Positions 33,134 to 43,977 are shown, numbered from the stretch's first letter. The stretch: 64,000 bases of DNA from Lolium rigidum (GCF_022539505.1 NC_061508.1:36078256-36142255), one strand, 5' to 3'. Notes: generated by a model from the sequence alone, not told the origin. Numbers and translations are program-made.

Positions 33134-34740
33134 TTGATACGTCTCCAACGTATCGATAATTTCTTGTGTTCCATGCCACATTATTGATGTTATCTACATG
33201 TTTTATGCACACTTTATATCATATTCGTGCATTTTCTGGAACTAACCTATTAACAAGATGCCGAAGTGCCGCTGTCGTTTTCTGCTGTTTTTGGTTTCAG
33301 AAATCCTAGTAAAGAAATATTCTCGGAATTGGACGAAATAAAAGCCCGGAGGCCTATTTTCTCACGAAGCTTCCGGAAGTCCGAAGGAGAGACGAAGAGG
33401 GGCCACGAGGTGGCCAAACCCTAGGGCGGCGCGGCCCCCTTGGCCGCGCCGGCCTGTGGTGTGGGCCCCCGTGCCGCCTCTTGACTTGCCCTTCCGCCTA
33501 CAAATAGCCTCCGTGACGAAACCCCCGCACCGAGAGCCACGATACGGAAAACATTACCGAGACGCCGTCGCCGCCGATCCCATCTCGGGGGATCCCGGAG
33601 ATCGCCTCCGGCACTCCCGCCGGAGAGGGGATTCATCTCCCGGAGGACTCTACACCGCCATGGTCGCCTCCGGAGTGATGAGTGAGTAGTCTACCCCCGG
33701 ACTATGGGTCCATAGCAGTAGCTAGATGGTTGTCTTCTCCCCATTGTGCTATCATTGTCGGATCTTGTGAGCTGCCTATCATGATCAAGATCATCTATAT
33801 GTAATTCTATATGTTGCGTTTGTTGGGATCCGATGAATAGAGAATACTTGTTATGTTGATTATCAAAGTTATGCTTATGTGTTGTTTATGATCTTGCATG
33901 CTCTCCGTTATTAGTAGATGCTCCGGCCAAGTAGATGCTTTTAACTCCAAGAGGGAGTACTTATGCTCGATAGTGGGTTCATGCCTCGCATTGACACCTG
34001 GGACAAGTGATGCAAAGTTCTAAGGTTGTGTTGTGTCGTTGCCACTAGGGATAAAACATTGATGCTATGTCTAAGGATGTAGTTGTTGATTACATTACGC
34101 ACCATACTTAATGCAATTGTCCTGTTGTTTGCAACTTAATACCGGAGGGGGTTCGGATGATAACCCGAAGGTGGACTTTTTAGGCATAGATGCAGCTTGG
34201 ATGGCGGTCTATGTACTTTGTCGTAATGCCCAATTAAATCTCACTATACTCATCATGATATGTATGTGCATGGTCATGCTCTCTTTATTTGTCAATTGCC
34301 CAACCGTAATTTGTTCACCCAACATGCTGTTCGTCTTATGGGAGAGACACCTCTAGTGAACCGTGGACCCCGGTCCAATTCTCTTTACTCGAAATACAAT
34401 CTACTGCAATACTTGTTTTTACCGTTTTCTCTCGCAAACAATCATCTTCCACACAATACGGTTAATCCTTTGTTACAGACAAGCCTGGTGAGATTGACAA
34501 CCTCACTCGTTTCGTTGGGGCAAAGTAGCTTGGTTGTGTTGTGCAGGTTCCACGTTGGCGCCGGAATCTCTGGTGTTGCGCCGCACTACATCCCGCCGCC
34601 ATCAACCTTCAACGTGCTTCTTGGCTCCTCCCGGTTCGATAAACCTTGGTTTCTTTCTCGAGGGAAAACTTGCTGCTGTGCTCATCATACCTTCCTCTTG
34701 GGGTTGCCCAACGAACGTGTGAAATACACGCCATCAAGCA
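33134..34740 (+). repeat. 5' LTR, about 1607 bp
   Basis: Begins TGATACGTCTCCAACGTATC; the end is set at CCATCAAGCA (34740) because the PBS follows 8 bp later. The left part resembles the solo LTR at 29371-30905, the right part is different. Contains the family phrase CTAACCTATTAACAAGATGC. Confidence 0.7.
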
Positions 34741-34748
34741 TATTTTCT

Positions 34749-34765
34749 CGGCGCCGTTGCCGGGA
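34749..34765 (+). other. Primer-binding site (tRNA-Asp-like)
   Basis: CGGCGCCGTTGCCGGGA closely resembles TGGCGCCGTTGCCGGGGA, the complement of the 3' end of plant tRNA-Asp used by many Gypsy elements. Confidence 0.6.
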
Positions 34766-34989
34766 GATCAAGACACGCTGCAAGGGGAGTCTCCACTTCT
34801 CAATCTCTTTACTTTGTTTTTGTCTTGCTTTATTTTATTTACTACTTTGTTTGCTGCACTAAATCAAAATACAAAAAAATTAGTTGCTAGTTTTACTTTA
34901 TTTGCTATCTTGTTTGCTATATCGAAACACAAAAAAATTAGTTTACTTGCATTTACTTTATCTAGTTTGCTTTATTTATCGTTGCTAAA

Positions 34990-36390
34990 ATGGCCAACGC
35001 TGAAAATACTAAGTTGTGTGACTTCACAACCACAAATAATAATGATTTCTTATGCACACCTATTGCTCCACCTGCTACTACAGACAGAATTCTTTGAAAT
35101 TAAACCTCGCTTTACCGAATCTTGTCATGAAAGATCAATTTTCTCGGAATTAGTTCCGATGATGCTGCTGCCCATCTTAATAATTTTGTTGAACTATGCG
35201 AAATGCAAAAATATAAAGATGTAGATGGTGATATTATTAAACTAAAATTGTTCCCTTTCTCATTAAGAGGAAGAGCTAAAGATTGGTTGCTATCTCTGCC
35301 TAAGAATAGTATTGATTCATGGACTAAATGCAAGGATGCTTTTATTGGTAGATATTATCCCCCTGCTAAAATTATATCTTTGAGGAGTAGCATAATGAAT
35401 TTTAAACAATTAGATACTGAACATGTTGCTCAAGCTTGGGAAAGAATGAAATCTCTGGTTAAAAATTGCCCAACCCATGGACTCGACTACTTGGATGATC
35501 ATCCAAACCTTCTATGCAGGACTAAATTTTTCTTCACGAAATTTATTGGATTCAGCTACTGGAGGTACCTTTATGTCCATCACTCTTGGTGAAGCAACAA
35601 AGCTTCTTGATAATATGATGATCAACTACTCGAATGGCACACGGAAAGAGCTCCACAAGGTAAGAAGGTAAATTCTGTTGAAAAAACCTCTTCCTTGAGT
35701 GATAAGATTGATGTTATTATGTCTATGCTTGTGAATGATAGGACTAATATTGATCCTAATAATGTTCCGTTAGCTTCATTGGTTGCACAAGAAGAACATG
35801 TTGATGTAAACTTCATTAAAAATAATAATTTCAACAACAATGCTTACCGGAATAATTCTAGTAACAACTATAGGCCATATCCTTATAATAATGGCAACGG
35901 CTATGGTAATTCTTATGGAAATTCTTACAACAATAATAGGAATTCACCCCCTGGACTTGAAGCCATGCTTAAAGAATTTATTAGTACACAAACTGCTTTA
36001 ACAAATCATTGAAGAAAAGCTTGGGAAAATTGATATACTTGCTTCTAAAATCGATAGTCTTGTCTTCGATGTTGATCTTTTGAAATCAAAAGTTTTGCCT
36101 AATGAGAATCATCATAATAAAATTGTTACTACAGCAAATTCCATCCAAGTTAGGATTAATGAGAATATAAGATTAATGGCTGAACTGCGTGCTAGGTGGG
36201 ATAGAGAAGAAAATGAAAAACTAGCTAAAGAGAAGAATATAGCTAAAGTTTGGACTATTACCACCACTAGTAATGCTAATGCTACACATGTTGCTGCACC
36301 TCCTACTCATACTAATAAAAGAATTGGTGTTAGCAATGTTTCCACTTCTAATGCAAAGCGCGAAAACTCGCCTCGAAACTCGCTAAAATC
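34990..36390 (+). pseudogene. Athila-type gag, frameshifted and cut by the gap
   Basis: ATG at 34990 starts MANAENTKLCDFTTTNNNDF and then LCTPIAPPA. After stops near 35095, the conserved Retrotrans_gag block follows (ELCEMQKYKDVDGDIIKLKL, FPFSLRGRAKDWLLSLPKNS, CKDAFIGRYYPP, AQAWERMKSLVKNCPTHGLD). A low-complexity Asn/Tyr-rich stretch lies at 35815-35945 (NNNAYRNNSSNNYRPYPYNN), then a coiled-coil-like segment with a stop near 36010. Several frameshifts make it non-functional. Confidence 0.85.
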
Positions 36391-36490
36391 NNNNNNNNNN
36401 NNNNNNNNNNNNNNNNNNNNNNNNNNNNNNNNNNNNNNNNNNNNNNNNNNNNNNNNNNNNNNNNNNNNNNNNNNNNNNNNNNNNNNNNNN
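36391..36490. other. Scaffold gap of 100 N
   Basis: Exactly 100 N, the conventional length for a gap of unknown size. The 3' part of the Athila-like element, the missing middle of LINE ORF1 and the left end of the CACTA element could all lie here. Confidence 0.99.
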
Positions 36491-36609
36491 CCCCTTTTTT
36501 TCTTATTTATTTTTGTTAATTAGTGTATTAGTATATTGTTAGTATATTATTAATTGTTCGTATAGTTAATTATAAAATTTGTTAGTATAGTTGTTAATTA
36601 GTATAGTTG

Positions 36610-36810
36610 TTAGTATATATTGTTAATGTGTTAGTGTGTTAGTAAAATTAGTTAGTGTGTTAGTAAAATTAGTTAGTGTGTTAGTAAAATTAGTTAGTTA
36701 GTGTTAGTAAAATTAGTTAGAGAAAAGTTATAAAATTAGTTAGCTAGTGTTAGTAAAATTAGTTAGAAAAAAAGTTATTAAAATTAGTTAGAAAAAAGTT
36801 AGAAAAATTA
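36610..36810. repeat. AT-rich tandem repeat, TTAGTAAAATTAGTTAG units
   Basis: About seven degenerate copies of GTGTTAGTAAAATTAGTTA with a period near 20-22 bp. It lies just right of the gap, at the left side of the CACTA body, and may help explain why assembly stopped here. Confidence 0.75.
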
Positions 36811-37178
36811 CAAAATAGATTCATTTGTGTCGGCGCCGCCCCCGCGCGCGCCGACGACTTAGACCGTGGCGGTGCCGAGTCCGTAGCGGTGCCGCCGCGA
36901 CATAGACTTAGGGTCGCGAAATAGAGAAAGAGCGAGCGAGGAGGAGCGCTGAGTCCGTGGCGGTGCCGGTACTGCCGGCACCCCTGCCGACGCCCCCAAA
37001 ACAGGGTCATTCAATTCCCGCTACCGCTCCCGCTGTCGTTCCCGACCCCCGATCCGGATCGATCGATCCGGGGTCGTGGAACGCGGCGTTAGTACAAAAG
37101 TAGTGAAGTTTTTTATTTAGCACAATATCATGTTTTTTATTTATATTAGTACATATATGATTTGTTTTCGTAGCTACG

Positions 37179-37630
37179 ATGCCGCGACAGCCGCCGCGCC
37201 GTGGTCTGACTCTTCTAGAGGAGATGGAGCGGATGGGGGAGGTCCGGGACTGGGCTCCGCCGGGGTGGCACTGGGAGGTCTTAGCTTCCGGGTCGCGCAC
37301 CTTGGTGCGGAATCCGGGTCCCGTTGTCGACCCGGATATTCTTTGGTGGAGGTCTTATGGGCCACGGTCGTTTCGAGGGAGCCGGCCCCGCCGGCGGAGG
37401 TAGCTCGAGCGCATTGAAGCGGAGGACCAGCACATTCGCCGTTACATGTACGCGTTAGACAACATGTATAGGACCGGATGGAGCGTTATGCGGGGATCTC
37501 ATGTTAGCTATGCTCCCGTTGTTGTTCCGTGGCTTTGGGGGTACACCTGGCGCGGCTCGGGACCCGGCCGGCGCCCTCTAGGACCCGGTCTCACGCGGTT
37601 GAGTGGTTGTAGTAGTGATTGATATGTATT
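37179..37630 (+). pseudogene. CACTA upstream ORF (Arg/Pro-rich), broken
   Basis: A frame starting MPRQPPRRGLTLLEEMERMG runs to a stop near 37403, after which the same style continues (IEAEDQHIRRYMYALDNMYR, then PWLWGYTWRGSGP). Short Arg/Trp/Gly-rich proteins like this occur upstream of the Transposase_24 gene in grass CACTA elements. No catalytic domain is visible. Confidence 0.45.
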
Positions 37631-37800
37631 AGGGTTAAATAAACATGAACCCGATCTATGTATGCATGTAATCGCACTATACTGCTTTCAGCACTATATT
37701 ATCGATCCTTAGTTAAGAACTACATATGTAACTCCATTTTCAGTTTTCTGCATTATCCTTAATTTGATCATATGATGGTTCCTATGTATAGCTTGCAGGT

Positions 37801-38868
37801 CGTTGTAGAAAGCATGGACGAGAGATGAATTTGAAGAAAATTTCATGGAGAACCTCATAGCAAACGGTACTCGGATGATCGCGACGACGACGTTATTCCA
37901 GATGATGGCGGTGACGATGTCACCGCAACTTATTTGAATGACTCCGGTGAGGGAGCGGAGAATATTGAGGAAGAAGATCCTAGTGGCGCCGGTGAGGAAC
38001 AAGATCATCATAATGGCTCCCGAACTGTAGTTATCACCGAGGTATATAAACTAATTAAGCCGCTGTTGATCGACTAGATGCATTAACTAATTAAATTGTA
38101 CTGACTATGAATTATTTCTTTTTTAGCCCTCCGGATCGAGCACTTCTTCTGTAAAGTCGAGGAAGCGAGGCCCGGCCAAAAAGTTGGATGACGGTGTTAG
38201 GCACGACATCACTCACATCGAAAAGGATGGTAAACCGATTGCTCCAGAGAAAGGTGCAAAGGCATTTATAGCTCAATGCGGAGTGCTTGTTAGGGACCAC
38301 GTCCCGATCACCGTTCGAGAATGGCACAAGCCGAAGAGACTAGTGCTGTCCGCGAGAGGAAGAAGGTCAAGGTCTTTATATCGATGATGTAGCCAAAAAC
38401 AGCATTATGGACAAGCTCATGTCACATTTCAACATAGTACCCGAAGAGGGGGTGACGCTGAAAAGGCCAAGATGGAGCGAGGCCCTCCGCGAGTTTGGCA
38501 AGAAGAAGATGGCCGAACTATTCAAGAGCCACAAGAAAAGATTGCGCCGCCTTATCAAGATAAAGAAGACTCCTGGACAATGAGAAGGTAAAAACTCACT
38601 GGGAAGAATTCGTGAAGTACAGCACGGAGTCGGAAGAATTTAAGAGAAGGTCGGAAATAAATAAGGCAAATGCTGCGTTGAAGCTATATCACCAAATTCT
38701 GGGTCCAGGTGGATACGGGGCTAACCGTCCTAAGTGGCAAGCAGCTGAGGCGGTACCGACCGAGAAAGGGATCAGATTAGGGACACACGGTTGGATCGAA
38801 CGGTGCAAGGAGTGGTTCTACGGGATTGGGGGAACGTTGGATCCGGAAACGAGGGAAGTGCATCTATA
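37801..38868 (+). pseudogene. CACTA Transposase_24-like region
   Basis: Two or more exon-like parts. The first is acidic (EENIEEEDPSGAGEEQDHHN, about 37930-38040) and ends at a GTATAT donor. The second starts after TTTTTTAG at 38128 with SRKRGPAKKLDDGVRHDITH, then GAKAFIAQCGVLVRDHVPIT and, in another frame, EALREFGKKKMAELFKSHKK, RRSEINKANAALKLYHQILG and WFYGIGGTLDPETREVHL. These are the ordered landmarks of the plant En/Spm-associated Transposase_24 family. Frameshifts near 38340 and 38580 suggest decay, although extra introns cannot be excluded. It is thought to accompany TNP2 during transposition; the exact role is unknown. Confidence 0.75.
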
Positions 38869-39279
38869 AGAAAGCTCATCCGAAGGTTCCCATTGATGCC
38901 ACGGAAAGAGCACATAGGGACGTGGAGGCGGGGTTGTTCCAGCCCGAAAGAGAGAACGATGAGCTGACACGCGCCCTTGGGAACAAAGAACACGGCGGAC
39001 GAACACGAGGCACGTGAAGGCTCCGTTCCGTGGAAGTATGGCTTTCTGCTGGAAAGGAAGAGATTTCCGATAAAAGCCATGAGAGGAGGAAGGCAAGGGA
39101 AACAGACCGCCTGGCTAACTTAGAGGAGGGTATGAGCACCATGAAAGCCCAATTAACCATGGTAACCCAAGTACTTACATCTCGGATGGCTCCGGGGGCA
39201 GAGTCTGCAGATCCTGCATTGCTCAATGCCCTCGCCCGTCAGCAATCTCAACCACACCGGAAAAGCGGCGTGGCTTCCT

Positions 39280-39760
39280 CTCGGCAGTGGATAATGATGA
39301 TGATGATGACCAGGTGGTCGAGCCTCCTCGCTACCCCCCGTGGATGATCTCACTCGAGAGCCGTCCTTGTGAGCTGCATGTTAAAGTTTTCAACCTATCC
39401 TTCAAGGCGGCGGTCGGCATCCTCTTACCTACAAGGTCTTACCATTGCCGTTCGGTCCAAGACGACTTTGTTGTTGTGATGGTGGATGAAGTGTTGAGAG
39501 ATTATGAGGGTTGGTGCTTGAGCACCCTGCAGTGAAGATGGGGAAATCAAAGAAGCTGGGAGAAGCCCGTAGAACCACCGTGCAATGGCGGAAGGAGAAC
39601 ATTGTGTTTCCAGGTGAGAAGCCAACAAGCAGGCCACCTCCGCCTCCTCCGCCACCTGTGCAGTCTCCTCCGCGTGATGATTCTCCTGTGCGCGATGATG
39701 ATTCCCCTATCCATGACCAAGCTCGCTCCGCGTGAAAATACTCCGCCGCCTCCTCCTCCT
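39280..39760 (+). pseudogene. CACTA region like DUF8039, with proline-rich linker
   Basis: Plus-strand frames read CELHVKVFNLSFKAAVGILL, TRSYHCRSVQDDFVVVMVDE and VLRDYEG, then after a frameshift near 39530 GEARRTTVQWRKENIVFPGE and a run of prolines (RPPPPPPPPVQSPP). The domain lies between Transposase_24 and Ulp1 parts in related elements and has no known activity. At least one frameshift breaks it here. Confidence 0.65.
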
Positions 39761-39999
39761 CCTCGTCGGGAGACTCCGCCGCCTCCACTTAAGCAAAGAG
39801 GAAGCTGTCCGCGGCACCTCCTACAGCTCCGAAGAGATCATCAACTCCAATGAGGGCACTGAGACTCCGTAGTTGTTACCACATGAGCGGACGAAGAGCA
39901 AAAGGCGTTTCTTGCGCCGAAGAAGATGTTTATTCGACCGCGGACGGTGAAGCACTTTGCCGAGACGAGAATGAAGAGACCTGAGCTCGAGAGCTGATT

Positions 40000-41558
40000 A
40001 TGACCGCTCTCTTGGACAGTCCTCTAGAGCGAGCAAAGAAGCAAAAAAGTCGCCCGAGCTTGGACAAGCAGGACATTCAGGCCGCACCCCACTTCATCGT
40101 GGAGCCATATCATGATCCGGAGACGGCATCGATGATCGAACGGGCGGCTAGAGCTCGGGGAGCATCGCTTGAGTACGAAGATTACTATCCAACGGCTCAA
40201 GTGGTAAACACGTATAGATACGGAAAAGATCTCGTCAAACTCGGCGAGCTCGCGCGTCTAGGGACTCGGATGCGAAGGTTGCATGAATGATACCTGAAAG
40301 CTTCGTCGAAGAAGTGAAAGCTACCTCACGGTGTATCTTAGAGATGAGCATTACTTCCGGGGGAAGACGAGATAAACATTGAGTTAGATGAACTGTTTCG
40401 GTTATTCAATCAAGACGCCCTCGACAAAGTCTGTCATCGGTTGCTACTCGTCTCGTAAGTGATTTATTTGTGTAATTAAGTTTGTAGCTCATTCATTTGC
40501 ACTAACAATTATCCTCATTATATTCTTTGTGTACGCTATACATTTAATTATGCGTAATGAAGAAGTCTGGAATACAAAAGAGGCAAGCTCCTACCACTGG
40601 GGTTCATAGACCCAAACACAGTTCATGAAGTTACGGTTCAAGACTTCGCCAAGGACACGAGAGACAACATCGTAATGTTTTTAGAGAAGCAAGCAGACAA
40701 AGAGGATATATTCTTTCCCTACAACTTCAAGTAAGTGTTATATATAACATACATTATGCTTGTGCACCTTCCACTTTATTCTCGTAATCATTGAGCTATG
40801 CTTGTGCAGTTTCCACTTTATTGTCCTAATCATTGATCTTCCCCTTGGAGTCGTAAAAGTCATGGACTCGAAACGTAAAGAATATGCGGAATGGGCGGAC
40901 ATGGCTGCCATCCTCCAGAGGTAGTTTCAATCAATTTCGTATTGGCATCTTCATCTGTTCTAATTCGAAGATATCATCAACTAATCAATTACTCATTTAC
41001 TCATTATTTTTTGCCGGGCAGGGCTTGGAAACGGTTCATCAATACTGTTCCGGGTAAATGGAAACCGGAGCTTACATTTGAAGATTACCCTGTAAGTAGT
41101 ACTATATATATAGCTATGTCCGTGAAACTTTATATATGATATTTACTTTCAATACGATGCTTGATTATTAGTTTGATCGAACTATTTTTTCGTAAAGTGT
41201 ATGAGGCAGGAACAAGGGAATAACTTATGTGGATACTACGTACGCACCTTCATGCGTGACATGGCCTGTCCCAAGGGTGGGGATGCCCGTATACACCACA
41301 CTCGTGTACGATAACAAAATTTCACAATTAATCTTAATTAGTACCATCTATTGTATTGAGTTCCATTCATATATTGATCTCCCTTTTTAAATATAGATGA
41401 CACGCCCGCGGAACACTCTCATAACGGAGGATCAAATAAAAGCAATTCAAGAGGAAATCGCGGGATTCTTTATTACCGAGGCCCTTACCCCAGGTGGAGA
41501 GCACTATCGGCGGATCGTGACGGGGGATGAAATCCGTCGAGGAGATGTTGTATTGTAA
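40000..41558 (+). pseudogene. CACTA Ulp1/C48 cysteine-protease-like region
   Basis: Plus strand. An N-terminal part (MTALLDSPLERAKKQKSRPS, DIQAAPHFIVEPYHDPETAS) is followed by exon-like segments with plausible GT/AG borders: about 40570-40731, 40810-40920, 41024-41091 and from 41199. Across these the C48 fold is recognisable: His in NFHFIVLIIDLP (codon 40814-40816), Asp in VKVMDS (40865-40867), Gln and Cys in RQEQGNNLCGYYVR (Cys codon 41228-41230). The catalytic His, Asp and Cys are all present. The end is DEIRRGDVVL with TAA at 41556-41558. Ulp1 enzymes remove SUMO; the role in transposons is unproven. Frame breaks near 40290 and 40600 leave function doubtful. Confidence 0.75.
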
Positions 41559-41734
41559 ATATGCATGCATTACGTGTACTGTTGACGATGTCGTGTACTG
41601 TTGACGATGTCTATATATATTCATGACGATTTTTTGTGGTTTCTTGAATGATATATATATGCATTGCTGAAACTCTGCCGCGGCAGAGAAACGCTGGTAC
41701 AGCCTAAACCTGTGCCGCGGCAGAGAGAAACCTA

Positions 41735-41939
41735 GGCCCGGTTCGTACCACGAACCGGGACCAAAGGCCTTCCACCGCGAGCTTCCTGGCCGCACCACGT
41801 GTCGAGGCCTTTAGGCCCGGTTCAACTTTGAACCGGGACTAAAGGGTACCCCCTTTAGTCCCGCCCAGTTGGTCCCGGTTTGGGAACCGGGTCTGAAGGC
41901 CCAAATGGACCGGGCCTACTGCCCCTTTTTCTACTAGTG
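41735..41939. repeat. CACTA right terminal and subterminal palindromes
   Basis: Three hairpin-capable repeats lie inside the CACTAGTAG end: GCCCGGTTCGTACCACGAAC with CGGGACC (about 41736-41762), GGCCCGGTTCAACTTTGAAC with CGGGACTAAAGG (about 41814-41845) and GGTCCCGGTTTGGGAACCGG (about 41871-41890). Such CCCGGTT subterminal repeats are the expected binding sites for a CACTA DNA-binding protein. Confidence 0.8.
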
Positions 41940-42332
41940 GCCTTTCCACTGCTTGATCACCGGCCTTCGCGACAACCGCAGACCCACCGGCGAGGTAGAA
42001 GCCGCACGCAACTGAACCCCAGAGACCGCCAGCGATGGCGGCGGTGAAACGGACCGCGCCCGCTCCGACCTGCAAAACGAAAAACTTACCTCCGGCGGTG
42101 AACGCGGCCACGACCTCGACTCCACCGTGGGGAAGCCGATTATCGTCCAGAACTCCCGCTCCACCTCAGCCCTCTCTCTCTCCGGATCCATGTCCAGAGG
42201 CGCGACCAGCGGCTCGTCGTCCAACCCCCGCCACGCAACATCCTCCGCGAGCTCCCTGGCTTCCTCCACAGCCAACTCTTCTTCCTCAAGGCAGCGGAAC
42301 CGAGAGCCCGACGTAGAGGTTGCCACTTTCAT
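41940..42332 (-). pseudogene. LINE ORF1, N-terminal part
   Basis: Minus-strand frame starting MKVATSTSGSRFRCLEEEEL and ending at the CACTA junction with RRPVIKQWKG. The acidic, Ser-rich beginning is typical of plant LINE ORF1. The following DUF4283-like domain should continue at 33133 but its first half is missing (in the gap or deleted). The assignment depends on strand, position and junctions rather than a strong motif. Confidence 0.6.
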
Positions 42333-42357
42333 TTGTCACTTTCATTTGTTACTTTCA
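42320..42357. repeat. Triple 13-bp repeat at the LINE ORF1 start
   Basis: Minus strand ATGAAAGTAACAA, ATGAAAGTGACAA, ATGAAAGTGGC: three tandem copies, the last containing the ORF1 start codon. The other two ATGs are in frames one step apart (13-bp period), so start choice could differ between copies. Confidence 0.7.
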
Positions 42358-43885
42358 TGTTAACCGAGGTCCAAGGGTAAGTTGGCATGTGTTTATCAGG
42401 ACACTATATACCACGATCTGTCAGATTAGACCCCTGCGTAGTCTTGCTCAAGCCAGGATTACGAGTAAGCTGTTCGTTGTTCCTTCGTGCTTCGCTAGCA
42501 TTTCTTCAGTTCTATCTTTTGTTTTTTAGCTTAATTTTTTTAGTGTGGATAAATGGCTACCTAGCTCGATGTAACCCCTTAGTTAAAAACAACAATAATA
42601 AAATCATACTTTAAAGTTTCAGAGAAAATCTAATAGCTTTCTCATGTAGTCAATGATATATCTATCTTACATGCATTTTATCTTAACCTAGAATTTCTGG
42701 TATTCGAGGACACACAAAAATTGATAAAATCTAATAAAGTTTAGAGTTTGAAAAAAATGCGATGTTCCACTATTAGGAAAAGGCCTACCGCCGGTGAACG
42801 TAAATAGCCTACACCACCAAGATGCCGCCATTGTATTCACTGAGATCACAGTTAGCCGAAAGCATTATTGATATATTTGTACTAAAGGACACTCTTGTTC
42901 TTGTTTCGCCCGGGGTCCCAACCCACACCCACTAGACTAACATTGTGCCAACCGCATAGCAGGCTTGGCGGCCGTGCTGCATAGCTTGATGGCTCTCTAC
43001 GTGTTGTCAACAAACTGGCACACTTGGTTATATGGTTCAAAGAGAGTACTGTACATGAATCAATGATCTGCATTGTAGGCGTGCATCTCAGTGGGATCAC
43101 ATAGTTGGGCTATGGGCTAGCATCCAACATATTGCCGACCATATGATAAAGCCTAGAGTGTAGAGTAGGCCTGGCCCGCTCGGTGTAGGTACTTCCTCCT
43201 TGGGCAATATGTCAAAACTTCTAAGCTCAAAAGTGGCCCAGACCAAAAAAACAAAACAGCAGGGCCGATTTACAAACGCAGCCAGGCACCGATCCGCGCA
43301 GCCGGCCTACCGGCCGTACGAGTAGCAACACGGGAGTCTTCTCCAACCCCCGCCCCGTGTGTGAGAGAGAAAACAACGGTGCTTTGCTGCACGGCTTGAC
43401 CGCCCCGCCGTAAAAGGCACCCTCGCTTTTTCGACCGCCGGCCGCGTTGTCCAGAGGGCTCAACCGCGTGGAACCACGCCGCTGCAGCTGCCGCCGTCTA
43501 TCGTCCACCGGCACCCCACGCTCGCTACCTACACGAGCTCGTCATCTCCAACTGGCCGGCCTCTTGGCCGATCTTCTCTGTTCTTAATCAGGTAACTTGT
43601 TTCCAAAATTTCTGGTTTAGGGTTTCTAATCTAATCGGAAAATTATAAGTCATTCCCTCTCCTTAGAATTATAGTGAATTAATGAGATTAGATCAGCGCA
43701 CCAATAGGCCTATTGGGGTGTCGGCTACATTTTATGCTCACATGTCTTCTCCCATAATCCCCCGACAAACTGTGGAGTCTAATAAAATCGTCGGAAACTC
43801 CGTCTCAGCTCCTACGCATAAGGGCTTGGTGGTTAGGCACATTTGATATCGCTTGCGGGTCCCACCTAGCAGCCTCACACACCGA
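42358..43885. other. Non-coding stretch with a possible second CACTA-type end
   Basis: LINE 5' sequence or its flank, then AT-rich DNA. CACTATTAGGAAAAGGCCTA at 42769-42788 resembles a CACTA terminal repeat but I find no partner. From about 43230 to 43590 the sequence is GC-rich and ends in a donor-like CAGGTAACTT, as in a gene leader, but no protein follows. No supported gene. Confidence 0.35.
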
Positions 43886-43891
43886 AAACCC

Positions 43892-43899
43892 TATATATT
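43892..43899 (+). promoter_or_regulatory. Possible TATA box of the 43978 ORF
   Basis: CCTATATATTC, 79 bp upstream of the ATG at 43978, followed by a pyrimidine-rich stretch suitable for a transcription start. The motif is good; whether it is used is unknown. Confidence 0.4.
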
Positions 43900-43977
43900 C
43901 TCCAATTTAACCCATCCCCCCTCCACTCCAGTTCGAGCCTAGAGCATGCCCTCCCCCTTGCCGACGCCACTGTCGGC

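Larger units (their letters stand above)
33134..36390 (+). mobile_element. Athila-like Gypsy LTR retrotransposon, 5' part, running into the gap
   Basis: Plus-strand element inserted in LINE ORF1. It has a 5' LTR (33134-34740), a PBS and a gag gene that runs into the scaffold gap at 36391. Protease, pol and 3' LTR are not seen and would lie in the gap or be deleted. The gag sequence places it with Athila-type elements. Confidence 0.8.
36491..41939 (+). mobile_element. CACTA (En/Spm) transposon, right part
   Basis: The right end reads CTACTAGTG (41931-41939), that is CACTAGTAG reversed, followed inward by GGGGCAGTAGGCCCGG and palindromic subterminal repeats. The body carries, on the plus strand, a Transposase_24-like region, a domain like DUF8039, a proline-rich linker and a Ulp1/C48 protease-like region, the set found on the second gene of large grass CACTA elements. 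The TNP2 transposase itself and the left end are not seen and may lie in the gap. The right flank is LINE ORF1. Confidence 0.85.
21921..42357 (-). mobile_element. L1-type LINE retrotransposon split by four later insertions
   Basis: A minus-strand LINE survives in four pieces: about 42357-41940 (ORF1 start), 33133-30911 (rest of ORF1 and start of ORF2), 29370-28945 (end of endonuclease) and 24916-21921 (linker, reverse transcriptase, zinc finger, 3' UTR and A-tail, seen as T10 at 21921-21931). Pieces total about 6 kb, a normal plant L1 size. They are separated by a CACTA element and an Athila-like LTR element (with a scaffold gap), a solo LTR, and a deleted Gypsy element. The middle of ORF1 is missing between 33133 and 41940. 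ORF2 has in-frame stops and frameshifts, so the copy is dead. Confidence 0.9.

Noticed and set aside
34260..35224. Plus-strand ORFs of 192-200 codons
   Set aside because: They lie in the LTR and leader of the Athila-like element, before the gag start, and have no domain.
36610..36810. Centromeric or telomeric satellite
   Set aside because: The TTAGTAAAATTAG repeat is short, local and does not match the plant telomere repeat TTTAGGG.
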